DNA of 64,000 nt from Bullera alba (taxonomy: Eukaryota; Basidiomycota; Tremellomycetes; Tremellales; Bulleraceae): NCBI GenBank assembly GCA_001600095.1, contig BCIX01000007.1, positions 310,001 to 374,000 on the forward strand. The letters are read 5' to 3'. Position numbers and translations under genes: made by a program. Position 1 is the first letter of the stretch; each line of letters opens with the position of its first letter. Below are positions 1 to 12,157 of this stretch, in pieces. The notes under the pieces were generated by a model that worked only from the letters and a program-made list of their open reading frames with translations, had not been told where the DNA came from and did not search any database.

Positions 1-647
1 CCGTCGGGTAATACGACCTCTAATCCCAAGACACTGCCGTGTAGACTGCCGTATCGCAATAGACGAAGACCTCCTGCGTTGGTGGCCACGTTTCCTCCGA
101 TATGACACGAGCCCTTTGCTCCGAGATCTAAGGGAAAGATGAAACCTCTCTCGGCGAGGTACCCGTCCGCCGTTTCCAGGACCAAACCGGCGTCGGCAAC
201 GAGTATGCCAGATACTGGGTCGAACGAGCGAACCGAGTTTAGATTTGACAGTGACAGGACAATCTCGTCGTAGACAGGAGTTGATCCACCGACCAGACCA
301 GTGTTTCCCCCTTGCGGTACAACAGCAAGGTCGTTTTCGTAACAGTATCGAAGGACTTCGGAGACCTCTTGGGTCGTTTTGGGCTTGACCACAATGGGAC
401 CGTTACCGTGGTACTTGTTCATCCAGTCATTGTTGAATCCAGTCAGCTCGTCGGCGGTTGCAGTGCCGTCCAGCGTCGAGACCAATGAATTTGAGCTCGA
501 TAGCAGAGCACGAAGTCCTTGGACATGGGTGGCCGAGGGCTTGGTGTATTGGCTGGATCTCGGTGGTAAGGAGCCTCCGTGCCGGACGAACAGCCGTTGG
601 GGCGCGCGGAGGCTCCTTGAGGCGATTCTGGATGACTGCCCGAGCAT
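1..647 (-). CDS. D-2-hydroxyglutarate dehydrogenase (FAD-linked), 3' part outside window
   Basis: Mitochondrial flavoprotein that oxidises D-2-hydroxyglutarate (or D-lactate) to the 2-oxoacid. The first ~215 codons are seen on the minus strand with no intron; the C-terminal half lies beyond the window edge. The Arg/Ser-rich N terminus ([20 protein letters not shown]) looks like a mitochondrial presequence. The FAD-binding PCMH-type domain follows, with [12 protein letters not shown] and [20 protein letters not shown], the latter characteristic of the D2HGDH/DLD2 branch rather than classical D-lactate dehydrogenase. The start is the first ATG that gives this presequence. D-lactate dehydrogenase is the alternative; the missing C-terminal half would settle substrate. 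Confidence 0.85.
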   Translation of the reverse strand, partial: MLGQSSRIASRSLRAPQRLFVRHGGSLPPRSSQYTKPSATHVQGLRALLSSSNSLVSTLDGTATADELTGFNNDWMNKYHGNGPIVVKPKTTQEVSEVLRYCYENDLAVVPQGGNTGLVGGSTPVYDEIVLSLSNLNSVRSFDPVSGILVADAGLVLETADGYLAERGFIFPLDLGAKGSCHIGGNVATNAGGLRLLRYGSLHGSVLGLEVVLPD

Positions 648-799
648 AGTGATGTGAGACGAGGAGAAGAGAAGTAAAAGTTCCTGTCGAAAGTTGAATC
701 AATGTTCCGAAGGCGACATCGTTCTCACTAACGGAATTTAGCCGACGGCTGCACGACGGATTTGACCGAAAGCCAATCGCTACATCGACCAGTGCCTAA

Positions 800-1728
800 C
801 TACAACGGCTCCTCGGCCCTACACAGAACCCTTTCTACGTACTCTGCCAGTCTTGGCGTGCTAGATCTCTCCTTCAACGGTGTACTCGACATCATACAAG
901 TGTGCAAATACGCCGTCAGCAGGGCGTCGAGAGCGGTCGGTGATCTGTCGGGTGTCAGCCTGCAGCCAATTGTCGAGAGATTGACTCACGATGCACCCAA
1001 CGCCCATCCATCCCCAAGAACAGCTTCTATAGCTGAGAGCGCTTCCTGTGCTTTCTCCAAGATATCTGCCTGGTCCAAATCCCGTTGATCTCCGGTCAGG
1101 GCTGCCGGGAGCGGCGTCAACAGGCCTGCCGCAAATGGTGGAGGATGGGCGAAGGAAAGATGCGATCTGTTAGGTGTAGGCGAGAGGGCAGGTTGTATTC
1201 TACTGAGGACGACCTGCGCTAGGGCCACAGCGCGGTCGTAAGTGGCTTGATCTGGCATCCCGTGCAATCTTCCATCAGCGTTGATATTTGAAACCAGGAC
1301 ATACTCGTCATTTTCCATCGGGTGATTCGTATCCAGCCATGATCTTATATCTCCAGCAGGTATTATGCGCCCTTCTTGAGGTAGATGGAAAGCCGGCAAT
1401 GTTCCTCCTGGAGCGGCTTCGCTGTGTATCCATGGTCGAAATGACACTGGCACCCGCCGTAGCATGAAGAGGAGTTGGGCTCTAAGGCAACTTGGATCTG
1501 CGGATGCCCATCTTCTCGATTCTCTGCCTTCCTGTGCGGGTACTATCTGAGATATCACTGGTTAGGCGGTTGACAGGACGATCGATGTTCACGCACCCAC
1601 AGCGAGGGAGTCGAGTCTTTACTCCAGAGTAGTTTGTCTTCTGTGTCTAGAAGCACTAATGGGAATTGAGAATAGAACGACTTGATCCATTTCGGAGCGG
1701 TCCACATCGACTGTTTGGAAGATACCAT
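800..1728 (-). CDS. SAM35: SAM35/metaxin-like outer mitochondrial membrane protein
   Basis: Likely subunit of the sorting and assembly machinery that inserts beta-barrel proteins in the mitochondrial outer membrane. Three exons (1597-1728, 990-1546, 800-944) join in frame to 277 codons. The N terminus has the family pattern of a small helix plus a stretch like FYSQFPLVLL, then a Cys in ADPSCLRAQLLFMLRRVPV and a thioredoxin-like segment with GGTLPAF and IIPAGDIRSWL, as in fungal Sam35/metaxin-2. The C-terminal third is helical and GST-C-like (LDALLTAYLHTC). No long hydrophobic segment is visible, as expected for a peripheral SAM subunit. SAM37 is the alternative; the N-terminal pattern favours SAM35. 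Confidence 0.65.
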
Positions 1729-2007
1729 TGAGTAGTGCTGGATGACGTCGGGTGTTAGACTACTGTATACTCGTTGAAAGTTGAGATATATAGCGCATGG
1801 CCATCTCGGACATCAGACAAGCTGATGCTAGATGCTCTACCGTACTGGATACTTAAACCGTCCCCCCGTATTTTGATCCCGGGTTGCGCTCACCGGTGCG
1901 GGCACAGCCGACGTCACTGCAACATCCTCGTACACCGCCGGCCAGGCTAATGACGCTTCAACGATACAACTTATACGGTCAACAGCTCAATCACTACTTC
2001 CGCCGCA

Positions 2008-5000
2008 ATGGTGTCACTAGGTGAGTAGAGCTCATGAGCCGGACTGACCCACACAGGACCGCAAGAGCGGCAGTACTACGATCGCTTGTTCTCGGTCGTC
2101 GATAAAGACAATGTGAGTGCGCGATAAACACCGCAGCTCATCGTCAGTCCGGCGTTCTACCAGGTCAGGATGCTCTACCCTTTCTCGTATCGTCGAATCT
2201 CCCACAGCAGGCCCTTGGAGAGATCTGGGCGATTGCGGATCCCGACAACAACGGCTTCCTCACTCGAGATGGATGGTACAAGGCCGCTCGCCTGATAGGG
2301 TGGCTGCAAAAGGGCAACAAGACCAATGTGGACGAGTCATTGCTCGCTCTGGGTGAGTATCTAAGCAAAGCAAAGCTCATACGTCCAGCTGGCCCCTACC
2401 CCACTTTCAACGGGCAACCGCCGCCTCCTCCTCAGGCGATGTCTGCTCAGAACACAGGTTCATCTCTGCCTTTGCTCACCCCGGCAGACCGGACCAAGTT
2501 CACCCGGATATTCGTCGGCTGCGGCCCTCAGAACGGCCTGGTGTCCGGTGACAAGGCTCGAGACGTTTTTGTCAAGAGCAAACTCGATTATGAGAAGCTC
2601 GGTCAGATATGGTGAGTGCGAGGTAGCAGAAGCCCGCTAACCCATGCAGGAACCTGGCCGACACTCAGCAGCGAGGATCGCTCGATCTTACCGATTTCAT
2701 CATCGGAATGTACTTGATCCAGAGCTGTATGGCGAATCCTTCACTCGCCCTACCCGCCACATTACCCCCGGGCACCTACGAACAGGCGTCGGGTGGAAGG
2801 CCAGCTCCAGCTGCGCCCATGTCCCCTCAACGCACAGGCTCTTCTCTCCGTCCCCAGACGACTGGACCATCGTCTCCGGTTCGGGCGGCCACGCCAAGGG
2901 CGACGGGCCCGGCGTGGGACGTCACGGCCGAGGCGAAAGCCACGTCGGATCGCTTCTTCGCCCAACTGGACACGCAGAACAGAGGTGTCATCGAAGGTGA
3001 TATCGCTGTTCCCTTCATGATCCAAAGTCAATTAGACGAGGGCACACTTGCCACCATCTGGTAAGTCTCTCTACTATAGCGCTTGCTTACGCTGCAGGGA
3101 CCTCGCCGACATCCGCCACGAAGGCAGACTTGACCGTGACCAGTTCGCAGTGGCCATGTACTTGATCAATGCCAAACTGGCTGGACGAGACGTCCCTTCT
3201 ACCCTGCCGACATCCCTCGTTCCACCATCGCTTCGAGGACTGCACGCCAGCAACGCGGCAGATCCATCCAGTGGGCCCAGCAGCGCAACCAAAGATCTGT
3301 TCGACTTGTTCGACGATACTCCTGCCAAACCAGCTCCGGCGCCTATCACGGCTTTCTCTCCACAAGTTGCCACTAGACAGTTCAGCTCGCCTGTCCCTGC
3401 GGTCAGATCTCCTCCTGCACCCAGCCAATTTGCCCCTCCCAGCGATCTCTTGGGAGACGACTCTGCGCCTTCCCTTTCTAGCGACTCTGCCGAGTATGGG
3501 AACAAGAAGAACCAATTGGACAACACAACTCGAGCGCTTAACGATCTGACCACTACTCGGGAAAACTTGGAACGGACGACATCATCTCAGACCGAACAAG
3601 TGCAAGATCTCGAGAACAAGTTGACCGCAGCGAAGAGCAAATACGAGTCGGAGATGAAGACGGTGGCCGATCTCAGAGTCCGTGCGGGCGAGCAGTCTGC
3701 CTTGAAGAAGAAGCTCGAGGGCGAAGTCATCTCCGCCGAGAGCGATCTTTCAGCTATGAAGTCGGAGAAAGACGAGATCGAACAGGCTCTTCTGCGGGAC
3801 AAGGAAGAGATCCGGGGTCTGCAAAGGATGATGAAAGAGATCGACGAGGAAAAGGCGACTTTGAAGACGTTGTTGGAGAAGGTGCGAAAGGAGGCCAGGC
3901 AGCAAAAGGGCATGGTCACGATCGCAAAGAAGCAGCTGTCGACTTCGGAGGCCTCTCGAGATTCCGTGCAAAAGGAGATTGACACTGCGTCTGTAAGAGA
4001 GGAGGAGCCGGCGACTGTCCCTCTCCCTGCGACCCCCAACGCTCTCAGCCCCGTAGCGACCGGAGTCTCTCAACGTTCCAACAACCCCTTTGACCGGCTA
4101 GCTCGACAGTCGTCACCAGCTCAGAGCTCGACTGGAGCCACGGGACTGATTGTCGGTGCTGGAGTAGCCGCGGCCGGTGCCGTCGTGGCAGGCGCCGAGA
4201 CCTTGCTCCACGCCGCCCAATCCGTGATCAGTCCCACCGACAAGGAGGAACAGGACGATCCGTTCGGCACCGGGCAGAGCAAAGAGCCAGAGCAGGCCGA
4301 CTCAAGTGAAGCCATCAGCCATGACTTGGGAGAAGTTCCGACCCACCATCAAGGCGAATTGGACCCATTCGGCATGTCCAGCCTCGATGAGATTCACAGT
4401 CCTGTGAAGGCGAAGGGTGCAGAAGATGCGACCCACATCTCCCCAAGCAATGCACCGGTGCCGTTGACGGAGGACCTGCACCTGGCACCCGCCTCAGAGG
4501 GTCAGCCAGTCGTGGATCCCGCGGCTGGACATTTGGACAACGAGCCGGTGACCGGGGAGCAGAGTCTTTCGACTCGGGCATCCCCGCCTGCTAGCCCTGA
4601 GGCGGCTGCATCCGGGGACGCACTGGCCGACCCGATTGAGGAGCTCGTTTCATCCGATGAAGACGAAGGGCCCGAAGACCTGGAGAGGCCGGCTCGTTTA
4701 GATCGTGAGAACCGAGAGACATCTGGTTCAACTCCTGCGCTGGCGCCTCCATTGGAAACAGTCACCCCTGCCACGAGACGAAGCGCACCTCCCCCTCCCG
4801 CCAAGAGTCTTTCAACTTTGTCTGCACCATCCTCGGCGGCTCCAATAGCTGCAGCCCCACCAGTAGCTGTTGTCTCACCAGGCAAGACCGGCTTCGAGGA
4901 CGAGGAAGATGATTTCGACTTTTCAGACCTGCCTCCTGCTCGAGTGGACGACGCAGCTCAGGCCCCTCAACCTCTATCTTCGTTCGACGACGAATTCGCC

Positions 5001-5809
5001 GGGTTTGACGACGAGTTTGACACACGCTCGTCTCAGGTCAATTCGGGATCGGCATCCGGCGATGCTTCGTTGTCCAAGAGCTATGAAATGGTCTCGCCTC
5101 AAGCCATCGCGACATCCACGTCTGACGGTTTCGACGAGTGGGGATTGGCGCCTGCGACGGCCACTACGGCTACTGCGCCACCTGTTGCATCTTTCGATGA
5201 TGCGTTTGGCGCCAGTGAGCCGCTAGAGTCGTGAGTCGAACCACTCTCAGATGCCTGCCTGGCTAACCGAATCCATCAGGCATAAGCCAGGACCTGCTGT
5301 CAACACCGCAAGTACCTCACTCGTCGCGCCGCCAGCCAACAATGCGGCATCTTTCGATGATGCGTTCGGCGATGACTTTGATGCTGCGTAAGTCGTCTGC
5401 TAGCTGGATTGGCGTTCCAGGGCTGAAATGGAGTCTAGCTTCGCCTCGCCTCCATCCGCAGTACCCCAAACCCAGGCCAACCAGGCCATGTCTTTTGACG
5501 ATGCTTTCGGTGACGTGAATCCGCAGTAGGTCAAGTCCAGACTCTTTGTGGAATCCCCGCTGATCTGCTCAGGCCACAACCGCCCGCCTCCTCGAGCGTG
5601 CTGGCGCCCCCACCGCTTCCTGTTCGGCAAGACAGTACAGCCCAGACTGACGACATTGAAGACGTGAAAAAGGTGAGTAGATCAAGCTTGACTATCAGCT
5701 GACTCCGCAGCTCTGCTCGATGGGCTTCTCTCGATCGCTGGTCATCGCGGCACTAGACGCCAACGGATACGATTTCCAAAAGTCGCTCAATGTCTTGTTG
5801 TCTCAATAA
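2008..5809 (+). CDS. EDE1: EDE1-like EH-domain endocytic scaffold (Eps15 family)
   Basis: Early endocytic scaffold that starts clathrin-coated sites. Exons begin at 2008, 2057, 2148, 2389, 2650, 3098, 5280, 5421, 5573 and 5711; they sum to 3453 nt (1150 aa). There are three EH domains in the first ~370 residues (for example ALGEIWAIADPDNNGFLTRD and LADIRHEGRLDRDQFAVAMY). A coiled coil follows, rich in Lys/Glu, around nt 3500-3990. Next is a long acidic, Pro/Ser-rich linker with repeated DPFG and FDD(A/E)FG motifs. A C-terminal UBA domain (MGFSRSLVIAALDANGYDF) ends LNVLLSQ. EH-coiled coil-UBA order is that of Ede1/Eps15. It ends in four small exons (5280-5809), each short. It is divergent from the SAM35-like gene, 279 bp apart. 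Confidence 0.92.
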
Positions 5810-5933
5810 CGCTGCTCGAGTGATCATCGTTTCAAGTACGTAGAATTCACACTATCGGAATGCATTTCATATCTACTGTCACGCCAGTACTCGAGAGCAC
5901 GGCTGGGTATAAGTGTACAAGCTCTACGTAGAC

Positions 5934-7531
5934 TTATCCCTCGAGGCACCGCGCCATGGCTGCGATATGATCACCTCCGGCGGCAGCACCAGTGTCTTGA
6001 TTGAGACTCCAGAGGAAGATCCCGGCGCCTTCGTCCTTGTACTTCTTGCAAGCTTTCTCGATGTCGCTAGGGCTCAACCAGGTCCAGAACATGCTGGCGG
6101 TCGTATTGTAGTATGATGAAGCTATCGCGTTGTCGTCGGACGATGTCAACCAAGGAACCGAAGGGAAGGTCTGACTGGCGAGAAGCGCCTCTGGAGTTCC
6201 AGTAAGGTGGAGAGCAGTGTTCCAGACGCTGGTTCCGGATTTATCGTTGTCTTTGCCGACCTCGTTCTCGAATGGTCCCATCGCGCACCCTAGGCCTGAA
6301 GTCCCAGATGTGCACGGCGTTTGAAGGATGAACCACTTGGCGTACATCGGGAAACCAATGTTGATCTTCTCCTTTGGGACGCCCAAGCCCTTGTACATCG
6401 CGAGATTGGCTTCGATAACCGATCCTCCAGCATGGTGACCAGTCTGAGAGTCTCGTCGGTTGATAAAATCGTACGTCATCAAATTCCACCAATCGACAGA
6501 CTCATCGAGACCGGTGACGATACCGGTCATGTTGTACGCGACCAGATCGGCGGGACGGCCTGGGACGGCGTGGCTGAGGATGTAGGTATTCCCGAGCTCC
6601 TTTCGAATAAGCCTCATCAACTCCACGTAGTTCTGAGCGTCCTCCTTGTAGTATGGTCGAGCTTTCGGGTCTGTCTCGGGAAGCTTGTAGGACTCGCCAT
6701 TGTTCACCGGATATCTGACTGATCAGCACAAAGACCCAGTGAAGGATTGTCTACTCACTCCCAGTCAATATCCGCCCCATCGAGACCCTGGTTCTTTACA
6801 AAGTTGGCAATGTTCTTGGCAAAAGTCGCCCGGTTGGCCTCTTTGGCGCCGTCTCTGAAGGGGCCATCAAGGTTCCATCCTCCGAATGCTGCGAGAAGCT
6901 GTACACCGGGAAACTCTCTGCGGAGGTCGCTAATGACGGTAGTCGGGAACGGTATGTCGGAATGGACCCAGCTCCCAAAGGTTTCGATGTCGGCGAAGGC
7001 TGGGAAAAGTTAATACAGATGTGCGCGGGACATGACTCACATAGGATAAGATGGGTGATACCCTTCATCTGGGCAGCTGTAGGCAGAGTGTTTGCTGCAG
7101 CCCAGCTAGACACCTTCAGTCACGGCTACGTCACCAGCCACTCACATGCTCCAATAAGCGATATACTTCTTGCCCGAATTATTCACAGCGGCCGAGGTAG
7201 ATGGTCGAGGTGTGAGGCTAGTGTAGGAAGATCCCGGGTTGACTGGCCCACTCGGGTTGTTGGCGACATTGACTCTGTTCACGATGAGCGAGAGTACGGG
7301 ACGAGTGAAGGCTCGAGGAACTCACGCGAGCCTGGGAACGCAGGGGATACCTGCTGTGACGGACGAGTCACAGCTGTAAGCTGGCCCGCAGCTGGTGGCG
7401 GCACCTCGGAAGTAGTACCCAGCGAGGTCATCAGTGCAAGTAAAGTCTGCTTTGTAGCCTTGAGGAGTGGGAGTAGCGCTGACCGTCAAGGTCAGGCCAA
7501 GAGCCAAAAGAGTGTATGTCAGTCCCAACAT
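5934..7531 (-). CDS. Secreted GH18 chitinase
   Basis: Endo-type chitin hydrolase acting in cell-wall remodelling. A clear signal peptide (MLGLTYTLLALGLTLTVSA) is followed by a Cys-rich N-terminal segment of about 70 residues. Then comes the TIM-barrel with the catalytic GLDGADIDWEYP signature (DGxDxDxE, Glu as proton donor), whose last codons span the intron near 6720-6765. MTYDF, GFPMYAKWF and MFWTWLSPSDIEKACK are further family landmarks. At least five exons; the last, 5934-6707 region, is the longest. No GPI signal, Ser/Thr-rich stalk or separate chitin-binding module is obvious at the C terminus. Divergent from LYS4. Confidence 0.9.
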
Positions 7532-8025
7532 GGTGAGTGTGAAGAGACGAGTGGGAACTTCGTCTTTCGATTAGCGAGGTCATGGTATATGTATCTCGGG
7601 CTCAAACCTGACTCTGACCATTGTTGACCAATACAAACCTGGAAACGCTGATCATGTACAAGGTCAAAGGTGCGTCGGTCATGATCGGTCAGGAGGTAAG
7701 GGGTTGGAACGAGAGCGAGACACGCTTTGGACACGCTGCTGCAGGTGGTGCGCCGATCTGGTCCCGAAGATCTGGTACCACAGTCTAATAAGCTATTACA
7801 AGCCAGTGCTTAGGCTAGGGCTAATGATCGAATAGAGGCTAACCCCACGGGAGCAATTTGCCTATTTAGCCGCGTCAAGCTATAGCAGCAGTCGGCGCTC
7901 CCCGCCCCGAGAGGTCGAGAGCGAGCAGCTTTGGCCCGGCGGCTGTTTTTTTCGGGAAACACCAATGAGACTCGACTCTTTACAGTCCTCCTTTGTCAAC
8001 TGCACTCCTCGACACAAGGCACAGC
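7532..8025. promoter_or_regulatory. Divergent promoter region, chitinase / LYS4
   Basis: About 490 bp between the two start codons. It holds no plausible gene. CT-rich and AG-rich stretches are present; I could not pick out a convincing factor site. Confidence 0.4.
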
Positions 8026-10275
8026 ATGTTTCGCTCCTGGCTAGGGCTGCGCTCGACACGTTGCGTACGCACGTATGCCACCGTCTCATCGCCTCAAACA
8101 CGTGTCGAAAAGATCGTCCAACGGTATGCTGTCGACCTCTCGCCCGGTACCAAAGTCCGAGCCGGTGACTATGTTATGATCAAGCCCGAGCATGTGTGAG
8201 TACGACTTTCTCGGCGTCGTGCTGACAGACACAGGATGACTCATGACAACACGGGTCCAGTTATCTCCAAGTTCCTTTCTCTATCCTGCTCTCGACTGGA
8301 CAATCCTAAACAGCCGGTATTCGCCCTCGACCACGATGTCCAAAATCGGTCAGAGACCAATCTGGCAAAGTACAAGAAGATTGAGGCTTTTGCCAAGCAG
8401 CACAATGTCGATTTCTATCCCGCGGGGCGAGGTATAGGTCATCAAATAGTCGTCGAGGAAGGCTACGCATGGCCGGGTAAAATGGTCGTTGCCAGTGACA
8501 GCCATTCGAATCATTATGGAGGGGTTGGCTGCTTGGGCACGGCGATTGTCCGAACGGATGCTGCGTACGTTTTCTTTCCATAATCTTCATGGGTGTATGC
8601 TCACCTGAGGTCTCAGCGGGATCTGGGCTACGGGGAAATTCTGGTGGCAGATACCTAGGATCATCTCCGTGTCACTGAATGGAAAGCTGTCACCCGGAGT
8701 CACTGGCAAGGATGTCATTGTCGCTCTTGCCGGGCTGTTCAACAAAGACGAGGTCCTCAACGCGGCTATAGAGTTCACCGGTGATGGTATCGAGCACATT
8801 GCGGTCGACGAGCGTTTGACTATCGCCAACATGACGACCGAATGGGGCGCCGTGGCCGGCGTGTTTCCAGTCGACAACAAATTGAGGCAGTGGTATCAGA
8901 ACGTGATCACCAAGAACTCGCTACTCAGGAGCGACGAGACGGTACACCCACGACTAAATCATGATCGACTCGAGACCGCCATCGACGAGGCCGACGAGGC
9001 TGACCCCGGAGCGCACTACGCTGCTCGCCTCTCACTCGACCTATCAACACTAGTACCCTACGTTTCCGGACCAAACTCGGTCAAGGTAGCCAACCCTTTG
9101 CCAAAGCTACTGGATCCCCCAATCACGATCAACAAAGCCTACCTCGTCTCATGTACCAACTCGAGGGCTTCGGACATCGCTGCGGCCGCCCGGGTGCTCA
9201 AAGGTCGAAAAGTGGCACCAGGAGTCGAATTCTACATCGCAGCTGCATCGAGCCGGGTTCAGGAAGATGCAGAGGCTGCTGGTGATTGGCAAACGTTGGT
9301 CGATGCCGGCGCCAAGACCCTGCCCGCTGGCTGTGGACCATGCATCGGCTTGGGTGTGGGGCTGTTGGAAAAGGGCGAGGTGGGCATCAGTGCGACCAAT
9401 CGAAACTACAAGGGTCGCATGGGGCATCCTGAAGCACTGGCTTATTTGGCATCACCAGCCGTCGTGGCTGCCTCTGCCGCTAGAGGTATTATTTGTGGAC
9501 CCGACTCACTCGACATCAGCGCACTCCCTCCCTACGACCAGCCCGTCATCGCCATCGAAGAGTCCGCTGTCGCAACTTCCTCAGTCGCCGAGGCTCCACT
9601 AGAACTGCTTCCCGGCTTCCCTGCTACTTTCGAGGGTCCATTGGTATTCGCGCCACAGGACAATCTCACCACGGATGGCATGTACCCTGGTAAATACACA
9701 TACCAGGACGATATAACACCGGAACGTCAAGCTGAAGTTGTCATGGGTGAGTCGGCGTACAGTATCCTCTCGCGCTCGTTGCTAATACCAGATCAGAGAA
9801 CTACGACCCCGCCTTCGCTAGCACCGTCAAACAGCTAAGATCATCGGGACAAGACTCTGGAGCTCAGGCGATCCTGCTGTCCGGTTACAACTTTGGAACT
9901 GGTTCGTCTAGAGAACAGGCTGCCACCGCTATCAAGAATGCGGGCATCCCTCTGGTGATTTGCGGATCTTTCGGTGACATCTACAAACGGAATGCTATCA
10001 ATAATGGGTTGATCTTGGTCGAGTCTCCCGACCTAATCGCCGACCTCACCAATCGTTTCGCCAAAGATGGCGCTCGCGGTAAAGGCGGGGTGAACGGCGA
10101 GCTCACAGTTGTGCCAGCCGGATGGCGGGTCCGTGTGGACACTCAACGTGCCTCGGTCACGGTCACCATGGGCAAAGATGGAGAGAAGACGTATCCAGCG
10201 GCCAAGATCGGCAAAAGTGTACAGGAGCTTTGGCTGCACGGCGGCTTGGAAGGGTACATCCGCGCGTCTTTGTGA
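8026..10275 (+). CDS. LYS4: Homoaconitase, mitochondrial (lysine biosynthesis)
   Basis: Converts homocitrate to homoisocitrate via homoaconitate in the alpha-aminoadipate pathway. Four exons (8026-8195, 8235-8564, 8617-9746, 9797-10275) give 702 codons. The start gives a presequence ([18 protein letters not shown]); an in-frame ATG at 7993 is possible but less fitting. Landmarks: [29 protein letters not shown], the 4Fe-4S cysteine motifs VSCTNSR and AGCGPCIG, and in the swivel domain [17 protein letters not shown]. The last intron requires acceptor 9795-9796 to keep the frame. Length matches the family. Confidence 0.95.
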
Positions 10276-10380
10276 GACGTCGTCGCCGATATATAGAGAC
10301 ATCAGCCTAGTTGAATCAGGCCTTTGTTGTAGAGTAGTTCCGCATCTACCGTTCATGCATGGATCGAGGACAATTGACCC

Positions 10381-11667
10381 TCAGTCTTCGTCGGACATGA
10401 GCTCCGCCAGCTCTCTTTCCTCTTCCTCCGTCATTCCGTGATCAGAGGTTTTCTGGACCGTGAAAACCAGCGGTTTTGGGTGAACGATATCTGAAGAATG
10501 ATCAGCCCAGCTCTCCCATCGCGCTCACCGTCTAGCGTCCACTGTCTAATAGTGCCGTCCAAATCCGCAGAAACTACTTTCCATTGTCCGTTTATACTCT
10601 TCCAGGCTTGCAGTGACGTGACGGGCCCACAGTGCCCCTCGACGGTCCAGTGCGGCGGAGGTCGTTGCTCGGAGGATAGGTCCCAAACGTGTATCTTCTC
10701 ATCGTCTGAGCCAGTCAGGACGAGCTGCTGTCGTGGGCTCATGTCGTCTGGTATCGCCAAGACCGATCGAACATATGTAGAGTGATGTAGCCTTTCGCTG
10801 ATCCGACCTGACACGACCAACATGGCGTAGTTGTCCATCGATGCTGTGGACCTTGTAAGCTCGTAGTGCTGAACCAACACTCACCTGTCCATAAACCATC
10901 TTCTGTAATACTCAGATTGACTATACTGGTCTCGTGCGGCTTCGTCGACTGCAAAAGCTGCAGTTTCCCGTCTTTCAATTCCCAGCTGATGAGAACGCCC
11001 AGCGAATCCGCGGTGTAGAGAGTAGCAGGAGGGGCAAGAGAGAGCGAGGAGCATTCCACTGGTCGTGTATGATCGCGAACAGTCGACACTAGGACAGGCT
11101 GTTGACCCAGCAGGAGAGGGGAGAGATTCCATGAGCGAATAGTCCGGTCTGAAGATGTTGAACTGAGTTGAGGCTTTGGACCGTCAATGACCAGGACCGA
11201 CTTGACAAAGTCGGTGTGTCCCTCCAGCGTGAAGAGTAGGGCGCCGTCCTATTTTCATCAGACTTCGCACGCGCTTGGATACTCACAGTGAGGTTCCACA
11301 CTTTGATAGTCTTGTCCCAGGACGCAGTGAACAAGTAACGGGAAGCCAACACAGCTACCGATGTCACTGGTCCCCTGTGTCCCACGAATCGCGTCTTCGT
11401 CTTCCCAGTCTACACAACACACTCGAGTCAACATGCAGACTCGTCGTCCAGGACGTCGTCGTTACAGACTCTCAGACAGATCCTCCTTGCTTGCCAGCCA
11501 GATTCGGCGGTGATTGCATCGTCACCCTCGAGAATGAGATCGATGACCTTTCCCGTTTCTATGGGCTGTCCGTGCTCACGAGCGGCAATCCTCTTGACAT
11601 CGTAATTGGCGGCTTTGGCGAGATCCGAGTCTGTTTGGAAGAGAAGGTTGGGGTCGCTAGTCTGCAT
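10381..11667 (-). CDS. WD40-repeat protein, function unknown
   Basis: A beta-propeller protein with about six WD repeats, for example TGKTKTRFVGHRGPVTSVAV...TIKVWNL, SDRTIRSWNL, SDDEKIHVWDL and LDGTIRQWTL. It ends in a short acidic tail (MTEEEERELAELMSDED). Exon 1 (11470-11667) ends at a weak GTCTGT donor; exon 2 begins at 11409. Four introns are needed, including one where the acceptor must fall inside GTCCACAG near 10850 to keep TASMDN in frame. I do not recognise the orthologue; the repeats alone do not assign a pathway. Convergent with LYS4, 105 bp apart. Confidence 0.75.
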
Positions 11668-12157
11668 TGTGAGATGGTAGGGCTTTTAGCCTCAACATGA
11701 AACTACAGGTAGCTGTAGAAGACGTTGAGGAGACGAGACACTACGGGTACACGTTCGGAACTGTATGGCAGAAGTCAGAACCCCTTCAAAGTACAAAACG
11801 AGGATTGTAATGTTGGTGGCGAGGCCCGCCCTTCCCGGCCTAACACAGAACTCGAATAACACATTACAAATGGGTACCCGCTTGCTAACAACGAGCTTCC
11901 CTTTCAATCACAACTGGTAGCCTGACATATGGCTCAGGGTTGACTCTCGATTACAGGCCATGCAGCGGTAACGCTACAGTAGGTTAAGCTAGGCGCTGAC
12001 AGTGCTGTAGCTCTGCAGCTGCTGCCGAGCTCCGCGCGATCCCGCGCGCCGGCGCCGCCGTGCATAGTCTCACAACTTCCTTGCATTCTCCTTCTACTCT
12101 TCGCTCAACCTCTATCTTCAACTATACCTCGACTATCTCATTTCTCCCTCGACTCCG
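11668..12157. promoter_or_regulatory. Divergent promoter region, WD40 gene / unknown gene
   Basis: 490 bp with no gene. A very GC-rich stretch of alternating CG and GC lies at 12035-12059, followed by a CT-rich tract (12065-12150) leading to the start of the downstream gene. Confidence 0.4.

Noticed and set aside
3074..4073. Several 100-160-codon minus-strand frames across the EDE1-like gene
   Set aside because: Shadows of a long coding exon with strong codon bias.
6962..7627. 221-codon open frame on the plus strand
   Set aside because: Antisense to the well-supported chitinase exons and introns; no family pattern.
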